A stretch of 64,000 nt of DNA, from the NCBI GenBank assembly GCA_024036415.1, contig JAMWET010000576.1, positions 1-64,000 on the forward strand, read 5' to 3'. The translations under genes and the position numbers were made by a program. Source of the DNA: Prochilodus magdalenae (Eukaryota; Chordata; Actinopteri; Characiformes; Prochilodontidae). The notes beneath the pieces were generated by a model. The model was not told the origin of the DNA. It did no database searches and saw only the letters and a program-made list of their open reading frames with translations. This document shows, piece after piece, positions 12,641-24,343 of the stretch; within the stretch, counting starts at the first letter, position 1; each line of letters starts with the position of its first letter.

Positions 12641-13925
12641 ACTTAAGTGTACAGGGTCTGAGTCCGAGTCTCTGAGTGCAAGTCGGAGTCAACCCTTGAC
12701 TCTCTGGGTTGCAAATCAAGTCCTGAATCTGTGAACATGAGTAACGAGCTGAGTCTCAAGTTTCTGCTTGTGAAAGTCTCTCAGTATGGCGTCGGGCCGC
12801 CATGTTTGCTAATGCAACGTGCCAGACATCTCGGCACAGAGCTGTGGAGGTTCCTAATGGTGCCCAGTTCTTGCAGGAGTTGTGGTAGGGGTGGAGGTAG
12901 AGTGGCACCAGGCCTTCTGGATGTTGCACACAGGTTTGTTGGTCGTCTCCACGAAGACTAAAGCGGGACTCGTCACTGAAGATGACCCAACGCCATTCTG
13001 AGTCACTCCATGACAGTCTGGTACGACGTCATTGCAGTCTTTGGTGACGGTGACGTGGTGTTAAGGACAGTCGTGGTAACGATCTGCGTGGTGCAGCCAT
13101 CTGCCAATGGTAACAAGATGACTCATGGAGGACACCACTTCTCGCTGGAGGTCTGTAATGGTGGCTGTTGGGTCAGTCAGGTACAGAGATATGGTCCAAC
13201 CTTGCTCACGTCACATGAGCATGAAACTTGTGTCAGACCTTCCCGCCAAGTTCCTTTCCTGTTGAGTATATGAGTCTGAGTTGAGTCTTGTCTCCGTGGG
13301 GGTAAGTCTGAGCTGAGTTTTAAATCTTTAGCATACTGAGTCTGAGTAAACTCTCAAGTCCCTGGGTTTAAGTTAGGTCCAACGTCTCAGGGTAGAAGTT
13401 TGAGTTGAGTTTCAAATCGTTGGGATCCAAGTTTAAGTCAGTTCTCAAGTCAAGTCTAAATCAAATCATGAGTTTCTGTGTTGCAAGTCAGATTTCGTCA
13501 CTCAAGTCCACAGGTTGTGAGTCTGAGTCAAGTCTCTAGTCTCTGGGGGGGTTAGTCCAAGTCAATTCTGGGGTGCAAGACTGATTCAAGCAATTGCAAG
13601 TCAAGTTTTAAGTCTCTAGGTATGAGTCTGAGTCAGGCATCAATTCTCTAGGATGAGAGTCTGAGCTTCAAGTCTTTAAGTGTGAATTTGAGTCAATGCT
13701 TGAGTCGCTGTCGAGTCTCAAGTCTTGAGCTGGTAAATTGAGATCTGAACCTGGATTAAACCGCAGTAGTGACTGGCATGTGAGGTTACTTTAGTTGAGT
13801 TGATTATGGCTGGCTGCCCTAAATGAATCAGTTCAGTTCCTGTTTACATCTCAGGCTGAAATTTAATGAGAACAAAGTTTTGAGTCACAGTTGAGTCACA
13901 GTGAGTTATGAGCAAATAGGCCTTT
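12640..13925. repeat. GAGTCTCAAGTC satellite, inverted relative to the 4.2-7.1 kb block
   Basis: Phrases such as GAGTCTGAGTCAAGTCTC, CTGGGTTGCAAGTC and AAGTCTCTAGG recur with 30-60 base spacing. They are reverse complements of the phrases in the 4.2-7.1 kb region. The array is split by a Tc1-A copy (12778-13262), so the satellite is older than that insertion. Confidence 0.75.
12778..13262 (-). mobile_element. Tc1-A copy 2, truncated, inside satellite
   Basis: The copy is inverted. It starts within the transposase C-terminal end (TCTCAGTATGGCGTCGGGCC, the complement of GGPTPY-stop-adjacent sequence) and runs through VWRHRG- and SDESRF-encoding stretches to the left-end zone (GTACAGAGATA, then CATGAGCATGAAACTTG). 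The right terminal repeat is missing. A further deletion lies between CTCTACAG-type sequence and the TCCTGCAGATGG zone (about 12850-12880). Satellite sequence abuts both sides. Confidence 0.8.
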
Positions 13926-14175
13926 GAGTCACAATCAGTTAAGAGCAAGTCAGGTTGGATGTAGGTGAAGTATCCTCCCTCAATGGCCACTTTATTAGGA
14001 CTCTTGAAGTTCCACCTTGGATGTGTTTAGCTTCTGACTCCTGGTAGACAATTTGTCTCAGGTGTCCTCCACGTCTTTACCAATAGTTAGCATTTGAATG
14101 GCTGGAAACTGAGCAATGCTGAATGGGGTAACAGGTGGCTGACAAATTGTTGAGCTCCAGAATGTAATTGTACAC
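13926..14175. other. Unique spacer
   Basis: A short interval between the satellite and the Tc1-C element. A fragment ATGGCCACTTTATTAGGA near 13985 resembles, in inverted form, the CTAATAAAGTGGCC phrase of the 58.7-59.6 kb minisatellite, suggesting a relic of the same parental repeat. Confidence 0.4.
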
Positions 14176-15204
14176 CTAAACTATATTGCCAAAAGCATTC
14201 GCTCGTCTGTGTGACCTCCTATTCTTAATCCATAGGGTTGAATATGATGTCAGCCCACCCTTTACACCTATCACAGCTCCAACTCTTCTGGGAAGGCTTT
14301 GCAGAAGGTTTAGGAATCCGTTTATGGGAATTTCTGACCATTCCTCCAGAAGTGCATTTGTGAGGTCAGACCCTGATGTTGGATGAGAAGGTCTGGCTCT
14401 CAGTCTCCGCTCTAATCCGTCCCAAAGGTGTTCTATCGGGTTGAGGTCAGGACTCTGTGCAGGCCAGTCCAGTTCCCCCACACCAGACTCGCTCATCCAT
14501 GTCTTTATGGAGCTTGGTCTGTGCACTGGTCTGCAGTCATGTTGGAACAGGAAGGGGCCGTCACCAAACTGTCCCCACGAAGTTGGGAGCATGGAATGGT
14601 CCAGGGTCTCTTGGTCTGCTGAAGCATTAAGAGTTCCTCTCACTTGAACTAAGGGGCCTAGCCCAAGTCCTGAACAACACCCAGCACCGTAATCCCCCCT
14701 CCACCAAAATTTACACTCGGCACAATGCAGTCAGGCAAGTAGCGTTCTCCTGGCAACCGCCAAACTCAGACTCAGGTCACTCCAGAGAACACGTTTCCAC
14801 TGCTCTAGAGTCCAGTGGCGGCGCTTTACACCACTGCACTCCAGGCTCTGTACTGCGCTTGGTGATGTGTGGCTTGGATGCACCTGCTCGACACTGTTCC
14901 TGAGCTGATCTGAAGGCCACATGAAGTTTGGAGGTCTGTAGTGATGGACTCTGTAGAAAGTTGGTGACCTTTGCACACTATGACCCCTCAGCATCCGCTG
15001 ACCCCGCTCCGTCATTGTAAATGGTCTACCACTTCGTGGCTAAGCTGCTGTTTTTCCCAATCACTCCCACTGTGTTATAATCCCACTGATGGTGGGCTGT
15101 GGAATATTTAGTAGGGAGGAAATTTCACGACTGCACTTGTTGCACAGGTGGCATCCTATCACGGTACCACGCTGGAATTCACTGAGCTCCTGAGAGCGAC
15201 CCAT
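14176..15204 (-). pseudogene. Tc1-C transposase (DD34E), inactivated
   Basis: Reading leftward, the start ATG at 15204 opens MGRSQELSEFQRG, followed by a helix-turn-helix-like segment (SREISSLLNIPQPTISG), typical of the DNA-binding N-terminus. An in-frame stop follows. The next block (15015-14731) contains [15 protein letters not shown], whose Asp is the first catalytic residue. A deletion of roughly 40 bp relative to the related copy at 54.96 kb removes the ESRFS part and throws the frame. The last block (14643-14176) is intact for 155 codons: FQHD carries the second Asp and SPDLNPIEHLW the third residue Glu. There are 34 residues between Asp and Glu, so the DD34E spacing is kept. The end is SLPRRVGAVIGVKGGLTSY. 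Cut-and-paste transposase acting in the nucleus; dead here from the stop and frameshifts. Family assignment is firm; activity is excluded on this consensus. Confidence 0.92.
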
Positions 15205-15316
15205 TCTCTAACTAACGTCTGTAGGAGCAGTCTGCATGTCTGGGTGCTTGGTTTGATACACCTGTGGCCATGGAAGTGACTGGAACACCTGAATTCTCTT
15301 GGCAATACCTATAGGG
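14178..15316 (-). mobile_element. Tc1-C element, nearly complete Tc1/mariner transposon
   Basis: Both ends carry related terminal repeats: TATATTGCCAAAAGCATTCG at the left and, reading inward from the right, TATAGGTATTGCCAAGAGAA. TA dinucleotides stand at both borders, as expected for TA target duplication. The roughly 1.14-kb length fits a Tc1 element that has lost short internal segments. It contains one transposase pseudogene on the minus strand, listed separately. The TIR type (TATTGCCAAAAG...TTCGCTC) is widespread in fish. Confidence 0.9.
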
Positions 15317-16180
15317 TAGGTTGAGCCTCTAAATTTCCAAAGCAGTGGTGAGGACTGGTATAATGCAAATCATCTACACAGCATGTATTATTAACAAACT
15401 GTATTCACGCAGCATCTGTTGACTTGTAGATCTCTGGCGAAGTTAGGAGTTTACATGTTGCGCTGGCGAAGAGTTGCAAATGAACACTGAAAAACAAGAA
15501 ATAGAACATTTATGCAGCCTTGAGAGAAGCTTGTATCTCCAAAGTAACAACACATCAGGGGAGGAAACGAAGGCTTCCCCTAGCTTGCATGCTTTCGACA
15601 TAATTATCAAGGAACTTCAAAGACTTTCCAGTTTATTCTTTTTTAGCTCCCGTAATTGTAAGCGGCTCAGGGGACGGAAAACTGAGTGTCAGCCTTAATC
15701 ATTTAATTGACTCAATAAAAAATGACAGCAAAAATTATCAAACGTTCCAAGGATGGATATAATGAGCTTCCTTAGCACAGCGATAGCATGTTTATGCTAA
15801 TGCGTCACGACAGAGTGTATGTTTTTGCTGTAAACCCCTGTTTGAAATATTCAAAAATGGGTTGTAAACATTGTGTGCTGATGAAGTTGCTCCAGCTGGA
15901 GATTTGCTTAAACTACGTTCCTCAGAAATGATAGTCTTAGCCCTCAGGGTTTGGGTAACCAATCACGCTAGTCCTTACGGGGATCCCACAGGTCATTTTC
16001 CTCCTACGAAGCCCCCGAAAACCTGTACCGTTTGGTCTGAGAGGCACTGCTAGTGATGACTTTCAACTCGACATCCAGTTCCCCTATTAATACAAGCTTC
16101 TGGTTGTTGTTTCCCAGGGTTGGTTGCGGCTCACATCTGTCCAACCTGAGCAAATCCAGGCCACACTAGAGCTAAGTCGC
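15317..16180. other. Unique interval, no gene recognised
   Basis: The sequence is non-repetitive. Frames of 60-74 codons (15474-15698, 15871-16053) show no motif and no supporting context. Confidence 0.35.
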
Positions 16181-16796
16181 TAACAAGCTTGAAATGGCAG
16201 TTTCAGTCTTTCGGGACTTGGGCTTTGGGTAAACTCGGTCTGTTGCTATTGAGAGTCTAAGCGGCCTAACGGCAAGCGGCATGCTGGGAATCAGACGGGA
16301 CGTTTGTGCCAAATAAACTCAGCAGAAAAACACAATGTCACATTTGTTTCAAGAGGCACTCGCAGAGATAATCAGCTTTGCTAGTACTGCAGGAGCATGC
16401 TTTGCTAAACTTACAACCTCAATGTGTGTCTTCCACAAACCCCCAGTTATGAGTTTGTGCTGAGGCAGATAGCTCTGGCCAGAGAAAAACAGGGACTCGT
16501 TCAAGCAAAGCCACAAACAAGCCTGAAATGGCAGTCGGGGCCCAGGAGCATTGAAGAAACCAACCTCATCACTAGTGGGAGCCTGGGCAAATGATTTCGG
16601 TGACAAACAAACCCTGGAAAAACACATAGGAGCTCCAGTCTTAGTGTAGCGATGACACAGTCTCAGTGTGGCTAACTGTAATGTGTATATTTCTTCAGTA
16701 ACTGGTCACTGCCAGCTGTCCCCAAACAAACCCAGAGGACAAAGGACCGAAACTTGACTTGGCATAACACACTCAGTGTCAAAAATGAGTAGCTGC

Positions 16797-17565
16797 ACAA
16801 ACAGCTCCACCCAGAAGGAATCAACCAACAGGAATGAAAGTTGGTGGGTAGGTTTGACATCGTGAGACGTGAGAATCACATGTGATGTAAGGAGGTAAGT
16901 AAGGACGGGTCTTATCTCTGTACCTGACTGACCCAACATCCACCATTACAGACACCCAGTGAGCAGTCATGAGTCGTCCTGTTAGTGCAGCACCATTGGC
17001 AGACGGCTGCACCACGCAGGACTACATGCACACAGACCGTTACCATGACTGTCCTTAACACCACGTCACCGTCACCAAAGACTGCAGTGGTGTTGTACCA
17101 GACTGTCATGGAGTGACTCAGAATGGCAGCGGGTCATCTTCACTGACGAGTCTCGCTTTAGTCTTGGTGGAGACGACCAACGAATCCGTGTGTGGAGGCA
17201 CCGTGGTCAGAACCAAGATGGACTGTTTGTTGCCACACATCCAGAAGACCTAGTCTCACTCCACCTCCACCCCTACCACACCATCTGCAGGAACTGTGTG
17301 AGGATGTTAAAGCTGCATGGGATGGGTTATCACAGGACACCTTTAGGAACCTCTACAAGTCCATACCGAGACGTCTGGCGTGTTGGGTTAGCAAACATGG
17401 TGGTCCGACACCATACTGAGAGACAGACTTCTGTATGTGTAGCTCAATAAATATTGATCATATCAGTCTAAATTTATCATCAGTTATTGATCCTGGTCAC
17501 CTTTATCTTCCTTCCCAACAGACCTGCAATCCCACACCTCCTTCTGGGTGCTGATATTCTTTTGA
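16797..17565 (+). mobile_element. Tc1-A copy 3, near full length
   Basis: The left terminal zone ACAGCTCCACCCAGAAGGAA pairs with the right terminal zone CACCTCCTTCTGGGTGCTG. In between are the transposase remnants in order: GRRLHHAGLHAHRPLP, LSLTPRHRHQRLQW, SDSEWQR, then (F)TDESRFSLG with the first catalytic Asp (about 17145), and VWRHRGQNQDG. After these comes the family-typical junction and then LCEDVKAAWDGLSQDTFRNLYKSIPRR...GGPTPY. The DNA-binding N-terminus and the second and third catalytic residues are missing. A polyadenylation-like AATAAA (CTCAATAAATATTGATC) lies after the stop in all copies. Confidence 0.88.
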
Positions 17566-17810
17566 CGATGAGTGCATTAGCGTCGTTATAGGATTTTGTC
17601 AGTGTTGTTGGGTAAACAAACCATTTTAGTAAGGGCAAATCTTTTAAGCTAAGTGGCTAATAAACTAACAAGCCAGTGTTGGGTCTCAAATAAACCATTT
17701 TGAGTGTTATTGGGAGTCCGTATGAGCCATTTCCTCCCTGAACAAACCCAGCAGACAAAAACACAAGCCGAGTCATCGCATACCAACAAGGCACTATTGC
17801 TAATATATAG

Positions 17811-18066
17811 ATATCGTCGCTGTCCAATGAAAAACAAGTATCTCCACTTTTGTTGATTTTTACTTTTATGCCTCATTTGATCACATGAGCTGCTGTTTAC
17901 ACTGTGTGTCAATTTCAAGAAGAATGGACCAACAGAACAGGTCCAAAACTGCTTGGAAAGACGTCTGGTTCCATTGACTTCCATTCAAATTAAACTAGGT
18001 TTTTGGGCTCTCCTGTAAAGTTGCCATTTCGGAGATACCTGTTTTTCCTTTGGACAGCGACGATAT
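17811..18066. mobile_element. MITE with about 30-35 bp terminal inverted repeats
   Basis: The left end reads ATATCGTCGCTGTCCAATGA followed by AAAACAAGTATCTCC. The right end, read inward, is ATATCGTCGCTGTCCAAAGG followed by AAAAACAGGTATCTCC. The total is about 256 bp, with no coding capacity. Ends and size fit a non-autonomous DNA transposon; the superfamily is not determined. Relatives are the degenerate copy at 3700-3996 and a lone end at 41287-41312. Confidence 0.85.
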
Positions 18067-18569
18067 GTTCCTGTTGTAAACACATTTTTAAAGTATTTCT
18101 ACCCAGAGCCTCACTCAAGCTCCGATGCTAACAAGGTAAGGTGCTAACAAGCCAGAACAGACCCAGAGGACAAACAGCACAGGAACTCAAGTCACAATAC
18201 AGCATTAACACGCTAACACTAAAACATCAACATGTGCTTTCCTGTTGTGAACACTTTTCCTAATTTTTAAAGATGTTCAGAAGGCAGTCGTGCTTTGTCA
18301 GGGGTTTGTGATGAGCTGAAGCCATGGTCACTTGACCCCGAGTGAAAATTAGGGCCTTGCCAAAGCGAAGTCCTTAACAAGCCTGAAATTTCAGTCTTGG
18401 CCTTCTCGTTTTAAAACAACTGACCCTGTGACTAGATGGAGTCTGCACGATCTGGAAGCGAGAGACAACCCTGGGATTCCAACGGGCCATTTTTCCGCTG
18501 ATCAAACTCTGCAGAAAAGCGCACGCCATTCCCTGCAAGAGGCACTCGTGAGGACTTCTGATTAGCCGG

Positions 18570-19125
18570 CAGCAGACAGTCTGGGTTTGTTTAGCCGGTC
18601 TCTGAAGGCAATCTTTGTAATGCCGCCGTCTCTGCAGAGATCAGTGCCTGATGGCTGCGAGACGGAATGGAGATGAGCAGGGAGAGCAGCAGATTCGCAG
18701 GAGGACGGACCGCAGACAGAGCCATGCTGAGCTCTTTTAAATCACCCGTTATCAAAACACTTCGACTCAAGTGTGAATCCGGGCAGCTCAAAGAAGACAG
18801 ATAAGGCTCAACGATACGAGACCACATGCGAGATCCGGAGGAGCGATGGGAGGGTTTTATTAGAATTGGGAAGATGTTTGAATGGGAAACCATTAGCGTA
18901 GCGCTCGCCGCAACAAAGGCTTCGGCTGATTAATGTGATTCTAGATGAACACTGCAGGTCAACTGAACGATTTAACACTAAATCATATCACTGCGTTATA
19001 TGACAGTGATGTGTTTTGAAATCCAGGTGAGGTTTTAAACGCCTGCTTGGCTGCTTCAGCTTATGTTCCACTTTCTAAGTGTACAGACTTCTGAAATTTC
19101 CAGTCAAAACAGCTGTTAGGTACTA
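18570..19125. other. Unique interval
   Basis: This is non-repetitive, fairly GC-rich sequence around 18590-18900. A 100-codon minus-strand frame (18591-18893) is serine-rich with no recognisable domain. I do not call a gene. Confidence 0.35.
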
Positions 19126-19129
19126 GATG

Positions 19130-21400
19130 ATCTTTTTGCACGAGGAAAGAAAATGCGACTGTGCAACAACGGCGCAAAACATGGTAGATCATAAAAATGG
19201 TCATCATCCTGTAACAGTGTTTGGACTAACTGAGTGCCTGGGCCGTGGAATTGGACTACTTCACAAGCCAAGGACTTTGCACCTGGACAGTAGAGTTTGA
19301 TAGGGCTAAAAGCTGAGAACTGGCTATAAGTCTGACTGGGCCAAGTGCCAAAGACTTGGTACCATGACAGGAGGTTCTGACTAGAATCTGGCTGGGCCAC
19401 AAGTTGGGGACTTAGCATTGTAACAGCTGAGCTTGACTAGGCCACAAACCAGGAACTGGATTTTTCGAATTTGGCAAAACAAGGATTCTGCACTTTGATA
19501 GTGGAGTTTGATTGAGCTATAACCTGAGGACTTTGGGCTATGTGCAAGAGACTTTGTACCATGGCAGGGGATAGTGACTAGCTCACAAGTTGGGCACCAT
19601 AACAGCAGAGCTTGACTGGGCCAAGGATTTTGCACTTTGATAGTCGAGTTTGATTGAGCTATAACCTGAGGACTTTGACAAAGGAGTCAGACCTGGGCTA
19701 TGTGCCAGAGACTTTGTACCATGGCAGGGGATTGTGAGTAGGCCATTGGGGTCTTTGCACCATAACAGCAGAGCTTGACTGGGCCATGTGCCAGGGGCTT
19801 TGCACAATGACAGTGGAGCATGACTAGGCCTTAATCTGGGGGCCTTGGAACATGACAACGGAATTTGATTAGGCCACAAGCTTTGTAATTTAACAGAAAG
19901 ACTGACTGTCCCGTGTGCCAGGAACTGCGCATCAAGACAGTGAAAGGCAAGACCTGGAACATCGTGAAATTTGTTATCATCCTTTAACAGTGTTTGGACC
20001 AGCTGAGTGCCTGGGCCGCGGAATTGGACTACTTCACAAGCCAAGGACTTTGCACCTGGACAGTAGAGTTTGATTGGGCTATAGGCTGAGAACTGGCTAT
20101 AAGTCTGACTGGGCCATGTGCCAAAGACTTTGTACCATGACAGGAGGTTGTGACTAGAATCTGGCTGGGCCACAAGTTGGGGACTTAGCATTGTAACAGC
20201 TGAGCTTGACTAGGCCACAAACCAGGAACTGGATTTTTCGAATTTGGCAAAACAAGGATTCTGCACTTTGATAGTGGAGTTTGATTGAGCTATAACCTGA
20301 GGACTTTGGGCTATGTGCAAGAGACTTTGTACCATGGCAGGGGATAGTGACTAGCTCACAAGTTGGGCACCATAACAGCAGAACTTGACTGGGCCAAGGA
20401 TTTTGCACTTTGATAGTCGAGTTTGATTGAGCTATAACCTGAGGACTTTGACAAAGGAGTCAGACCTGGGCTATGTGCCAGAGACTTTGTACCATGGCAA
20501 GGGATTGTGAGTAGGCCATTGGGGTCTTTGCATCATAACAGCAGAGCTTGACTGAGCCATGTGCCAGGGGCTTTGCACAATGACAGTGGAGCTGACTAGG
20601 CCTTAATCTGGGGGCCTTGGAACAAAACAACAGAATTTGATTGGGCCACAAGCTTTGTAATTTAACAGAAAGACTGACTGTCCCGTGTGCCAGGAACTTC
20701 GCATCATGACAGTGAAAGGCAAGACATGGAAGATCGGGAACATCGTCATCATCCTGTAGCAGTGTTTAGCAAGCCGAGACCTAAGCGCCTTGGCAGCGGA
20801 ATATGCCGGAATACGCCGTAATATGCCGGAATACCCAGAAAGCTCCCATCTTTGCAATGGAACAGGAGAATTTGACTGTTTCACAAGCAGTCAAGTCTTT
20901 GACAGTAGAGTTTAACTGGGCCATGTGCCAGAAAATGCAGAATGCCAAGACAGTGGATTGTGACCAAGCCACAAACTGGGGACTTTGCAATAGGACAGCA
21001 GACTTTGACTGTTCCGCAAGCCCAAGACTTTTTAGCCTGACAGGGTAGTATGACTAGGCCACAAGCTGGGGACTTTGGCACATGGCTCTGTCAAGCTCTG
21101 GTGCAGAGATGTTGCACCATGACAGTGAAGTATAACTAGGCCTTGATCTGGGGATGTTGGAACATGACAAGCACCTTGGCAATGGACTTTGCCTAGACTG
21201 TGAGGCAGGGCCTTTGCAGTATGACTAGGCCATGAGCTGAGGGCTTTGTACTGTGATAGCACATAGAATTGGACTGGGACACTTGGTTGACTAGGCTTGG
21301 ACTTGGCATCAAAAGAGTGGAGTTGATTTGGCTGCGAGCTGGAGACTTTGCAATGCAACAGCGAAGCTGACTAGGCCGTGAGCCAGGGATTTGCATTATG
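19130..21400. repeat. Complex minisatellite, about 45-bp unit with 773-bp higher-order period
   Basis: The basic phrase is GGGACTTTGCACCATGACAG, then TGGAGTTTGACTGGGCCACAA. It recurs with many variants across the interval. A long block is duplicated in tandem: GAGTGCCTGGGCCG occurs at 19232 and 20005, and the flanking hundreds of bases match closely. A third, diverged start of the block appears near 20735 (CATCATCCTGTAGCAGTG). The right part (20780-21400) is more degenerate. Minus-strand frames up to 202 codons exist only because the array happens to lack stops in one direction. Confidence 0.85.
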
Positions 21401-22046
21401 GGAATGTAAAGCCCAGTCTTCTGCATGCCCAGATTTTTTGAAAAACTGAAAATGAGTTTTCTAAAAAGAAAGGAAGCTGTAATAAAGGTATAGAGTGGAC
21501 AATAAGAACGGGAACACATTGTTTTTACTTGTTCTAAATATCGTTCTTGCTGACGGACTGTTAGAGAACGTACCTCATCTGTTTGTGTTACCTCATCCTT
21601 GATCTCCTCATAGTCAGTTTCTGACCAGAGGTGTTTTCAGCTGGATATATTCTGCTGGTAGCTCCCTCTGAACTTAGCAGAGATGTAGAAGACTGTCAGC
21701 ATGATAAACAAACAGCGGTCCTGTGGTCAAAAATGATAAGTAGAGGAAGAGTAGAACTGATAAACTTTACAGCAAAAGATGGACTGCCTGTAACTGTATA
21801 ATGGATACCATAGGGGGAGCTCCCAAACTGACTGGAAGGCCAGCACAGGACTTTCTAATAAAGTTAAAGGCTACAGGGTACAAAGTTTTCCTGTACTCCT
21901 ACAAATAACCCCCCCAGTGCCCAACATCTGGGGTTCTGCCAGTGAGTCGCCATTAGGTTTGCCCTATTAAAGACAGGCTGGCGAGGAAAGGCACATCTCG
22001 GGGAACATATTGGCTCCATTACGCTTTAGTTGCTTTAGGCTTTAAT
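21401..22046. other. Mixed interval with a probable interspersed-repeat relic
   Basis: Sequence near 21640-21790 (CTGGATATATTCTGCTGGTA; CAGCGGTCCTGTGG; AACTGATAAACTTTACAGCA) resembles, from memory, a dispersed fish repeat also recognisable at 27660-27900. The rest is unremarkable. No gene is recognised. Confidence 0.4.
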
Positions 22047-22270
22047 CTGATGAAAAGCTCTGGAAGCATTACGTAGCATTTACGCTAGCAGCTAGCCTGA
22101 GTCTTCACCTCAGCAGGGACACTGTTCAAGCATGGCAGGTAACTAAAAGCATGCATTCAGCCAGATTAGCTGATGAAACAAGCCTGGAAGCATTACACAG
22201 CATTTAGACTAGCGGCTAGCCTAAATCTTGTCAACTGCTGCATTGTTCAAGCTTAGCAGGTAACTGAAGG
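22047..22270. repeat. Two-copy tandem duplication, 126-bp period
   Basis: CTGGAAGCATTACGTAGCAT at 22058 recurs as CTGGAAGCATTACACAGCAT at 22184. This is followed in both copies by CTAGC(A/G)GCTAGCCT and TGTTCAAGC(A/T)T(G/A)GCAGG. Both copies are about equally diverged from each other. Confidence 0.75.
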
Positions 22271-22786
22271 CGGATAACGAGGCCTAGAAGGCAGAGGGCC
22301 TCTGGCTGTCTGCTGTAGCTGCAGGATTAGGACTGACGGTTGGTAGGGAAGCAGGTATCGTGCAACATTTCACACGAGCAGCATCATGGCCGCCATCTGT
22401 CAGCAATGCTCTCAACAGAGTCAACAGGCCGGCAGGTTCGGAAACAAGACAACATGCCATACAGCCATTCCAGACATCTAAACCTCAACAGCCAGGGGAT
22501 TGCGGAGGAGCTGGTGAATGAGGAAGCAGCAAAGCGAGGGCTTCCTTCATTAGCATACATGTTCTAATCTGGTGGGTTAGCTATATGACTATATGTCTAC
22601 GCTTAATTGATTTGAGGATAATACCTACCTGCAACTCGTTAGCATTTATGCTAATTAGAAGAAAAAAAAAAGATCATTCAGCCTTTATTTGTAGCCGCAG
22701 TACAAAACTGTACTATTACTGAACACCAAATAGCCTCTAATTGAAAAAGCATTTTTAACAGCTAACAGGCTAATTCTATTTTTCAG
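22271..22786. other. Unique interval
   Basis: A 75-codon frame (22340-22567, +) has no recognisable motif. An A-rich run occurs near 22660. I see no supported feature. Confidence 0.35.
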
Positions 22787-23187
22787 GAAGATTGGGATTG
22801 CAGGTGTGTTGGGAAGGAAGATAAAGGTTACCAGGATCAATAACTGATGATACATTTAGACTGATATGATCAATATTTATTGAGCTACACATACAGAAGT
22901 CTGTCTCTCAGTATGGCGTCGGGCCGCCGTGTTTGCTAACCCAACATGCCAGATTTCTCGGTATGGAGCTGTAGAGGTTCCTAATGGTGCCCTGTGAAAA
23001 TCCATCCCATGCAGCTTGAATATCCTCACACAGTTCCAGCAGATGGTGTGGTAGGGGTGGTGGTGGAGTAACACCAGGCCTTTTGGACATGTGACGTGTC
23101 ACAACAAACTGTTCATTTTGGCGCCAACCATGGTGCCTCCACACACGGATTCGTTGGACGTCTCCACTGAGACATTAGCAGGACTCT
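22787..23187 (-). mobile_element. Tc1-A copy 4, right half only
   Basis: The copy is inverted. It runs from ATTGGGATTGCAGGTGTGTT, near but not including the full right terminal repeat. It continues through the stop-proximal TATTTATTGAGC and the C-terminal frame (IQAAWDGFSQGTIRNLYSSIP...GGPTPY), the shared internal junction and the VWRHHG zone, and ends at the SDES-proximal GACGTCTCCACTGAGAC. The left half is deleted. Confidence 0.85.
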
Positions 23188-23337
23188 ATAGGGTTTTCTT
23201 GCTTCTTCTCAATTTGATTGACATTGCAAACATTGAATAGACCATTTACCTGAACACTGTTACAGGACATGGACATAACTACGTCATGAATATGTCATTA
23301 CAGATGTCAACATAGAATAAAGTTTCTATTACTGTTA

Positions 23338-23455
23338 ATCATTATGACAGGTGCTAGGTGACATGTTTGATGTCATAACGGGTAGCTAGGCGATGCGTTT
23401 GATGTCATTAAGGGTAGCTAGGCTACATGTTTGATGCCATAAAGGCTAGCTAAAG
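23338..23455. repeat. Short tandem repeat, about 37-bp unit, 3 copies
   Basis: The phrase GGTAGCTAGGCxACATGTTTGATGTCATAA is repeated three times with substitutions, starting at about 23345, 23380 and 23418. Confidence 0.7.
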
Positions 23456-24343
23456 TATTTTATCCCTTCCATTTTTTCTGCCAACGTGGGTCATGCTCTT
23501 GAGTTTTGTGGTCTTACACTATAACCATATTGCTCACAATGAATTTCTACTGCAACCATGTCTCAAGTGTTGCACAGGGCACTGGGTCAATACCCAGACA
23601 ATTCAAGGCCATGCTTTTCCACCTAGACTCAGTCGGTGTCTCTTTCAGCTGCCGACAGCGGAGTTCATCTTAAGGACTCCGCCTTAAATAATAGAGAAGA
23701 CCAGTCACACATTTAATAAATCAATTACACAACCGAGCAGTTGTTTTGCTTTGCGATGTAAGGGGACTGAGTGGTTCTACTACAGAAGAATAGGACAACT
23801 TAATCAGTTCCCAATTCAATCAACACTCCAGCGCCTACGCCAGAACATCAAATTCAAAAATAAAAAAAGGGCCATCTTCAAATACAGTGCTGCTTGAAAG
23901 ATGGAACCCATTATCATTTTATGAATTTCTATGTAAATGTGGGCAAATTATGATCAGATCTTCAGTGAATTAATGACAGCTGAAAAAAAAGAACCCAATA
24001 AAACAATCATTTATATATATTTTTAATTTTTTAACGAACAAAATGTCTGTTGGCAAAAATAGGTGGACTTCTACAATAATGTTAAATCAGTTGAATAGAG
24101 GTTTAGTCAGTTGAATGACATTCAGTTGTGAGCTTAAAAAAAAACAAAAAAAAAACATCAACTTGACCCTTCACCATCAAAATCTGGTCTTTACCACACA
24201 CATGTTGGCCCATTATCAAGGACCTCTAAATAAACCTTTCCCAAAACTCATTCAGACAGAAGTTGTTCCAAAACCCTTGACTAGTTTGAAAATTTCATCA
24301 CCATTAACCCTTCCCAGGAAAGGTCAACCAACAAAAACCGTCC
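23456..24343. other. Unique, AT-rich interval
   Basis: Non-repetitive apart from A-runs near 24130-24155. The frames at 23493-23687 and 24115-24351 have no motif. I see nothing I can name. Confidence 0.35.

Larger units (their letters stand above)
16180..18560. repeat. Cluster of decayed dispersed repeat segments
   Basis: Several phrases recur at irregular distances. AACAAGCCTGAAATGGCAGT and variants occur near 16183, 16520 and 18380. AAACTCAGCAGAAAAACACA and variants occur near 16316, 17748 and 18508. CAAGAGGCACTCGCAGAG and CAAGAGGCACTCGTGAGG occur near 16350 and 18536. AACAAACCCAGAGGACAAA-type words occur near 16724 and 18168. The pattern suggests an old low-copy unit duplicated locally and then broken by a Tc1-A copy and a MITE. 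No reading frame is conserved between copies. Confidence 0.55.

Noticed and set aside
14186..14647. Plus-strand frames of 64-68 codons
   Set aside because: They are antisense shadows of the Tc1-C transposase relic on the minus strand.
19583..20191. 202-codon minus-strand open frame
   Set aside because: It lies wholly inside the 45-bp/773-bp minisatellite, and its peptide is a repeat of the array translation. No domain, start context or splice structure.
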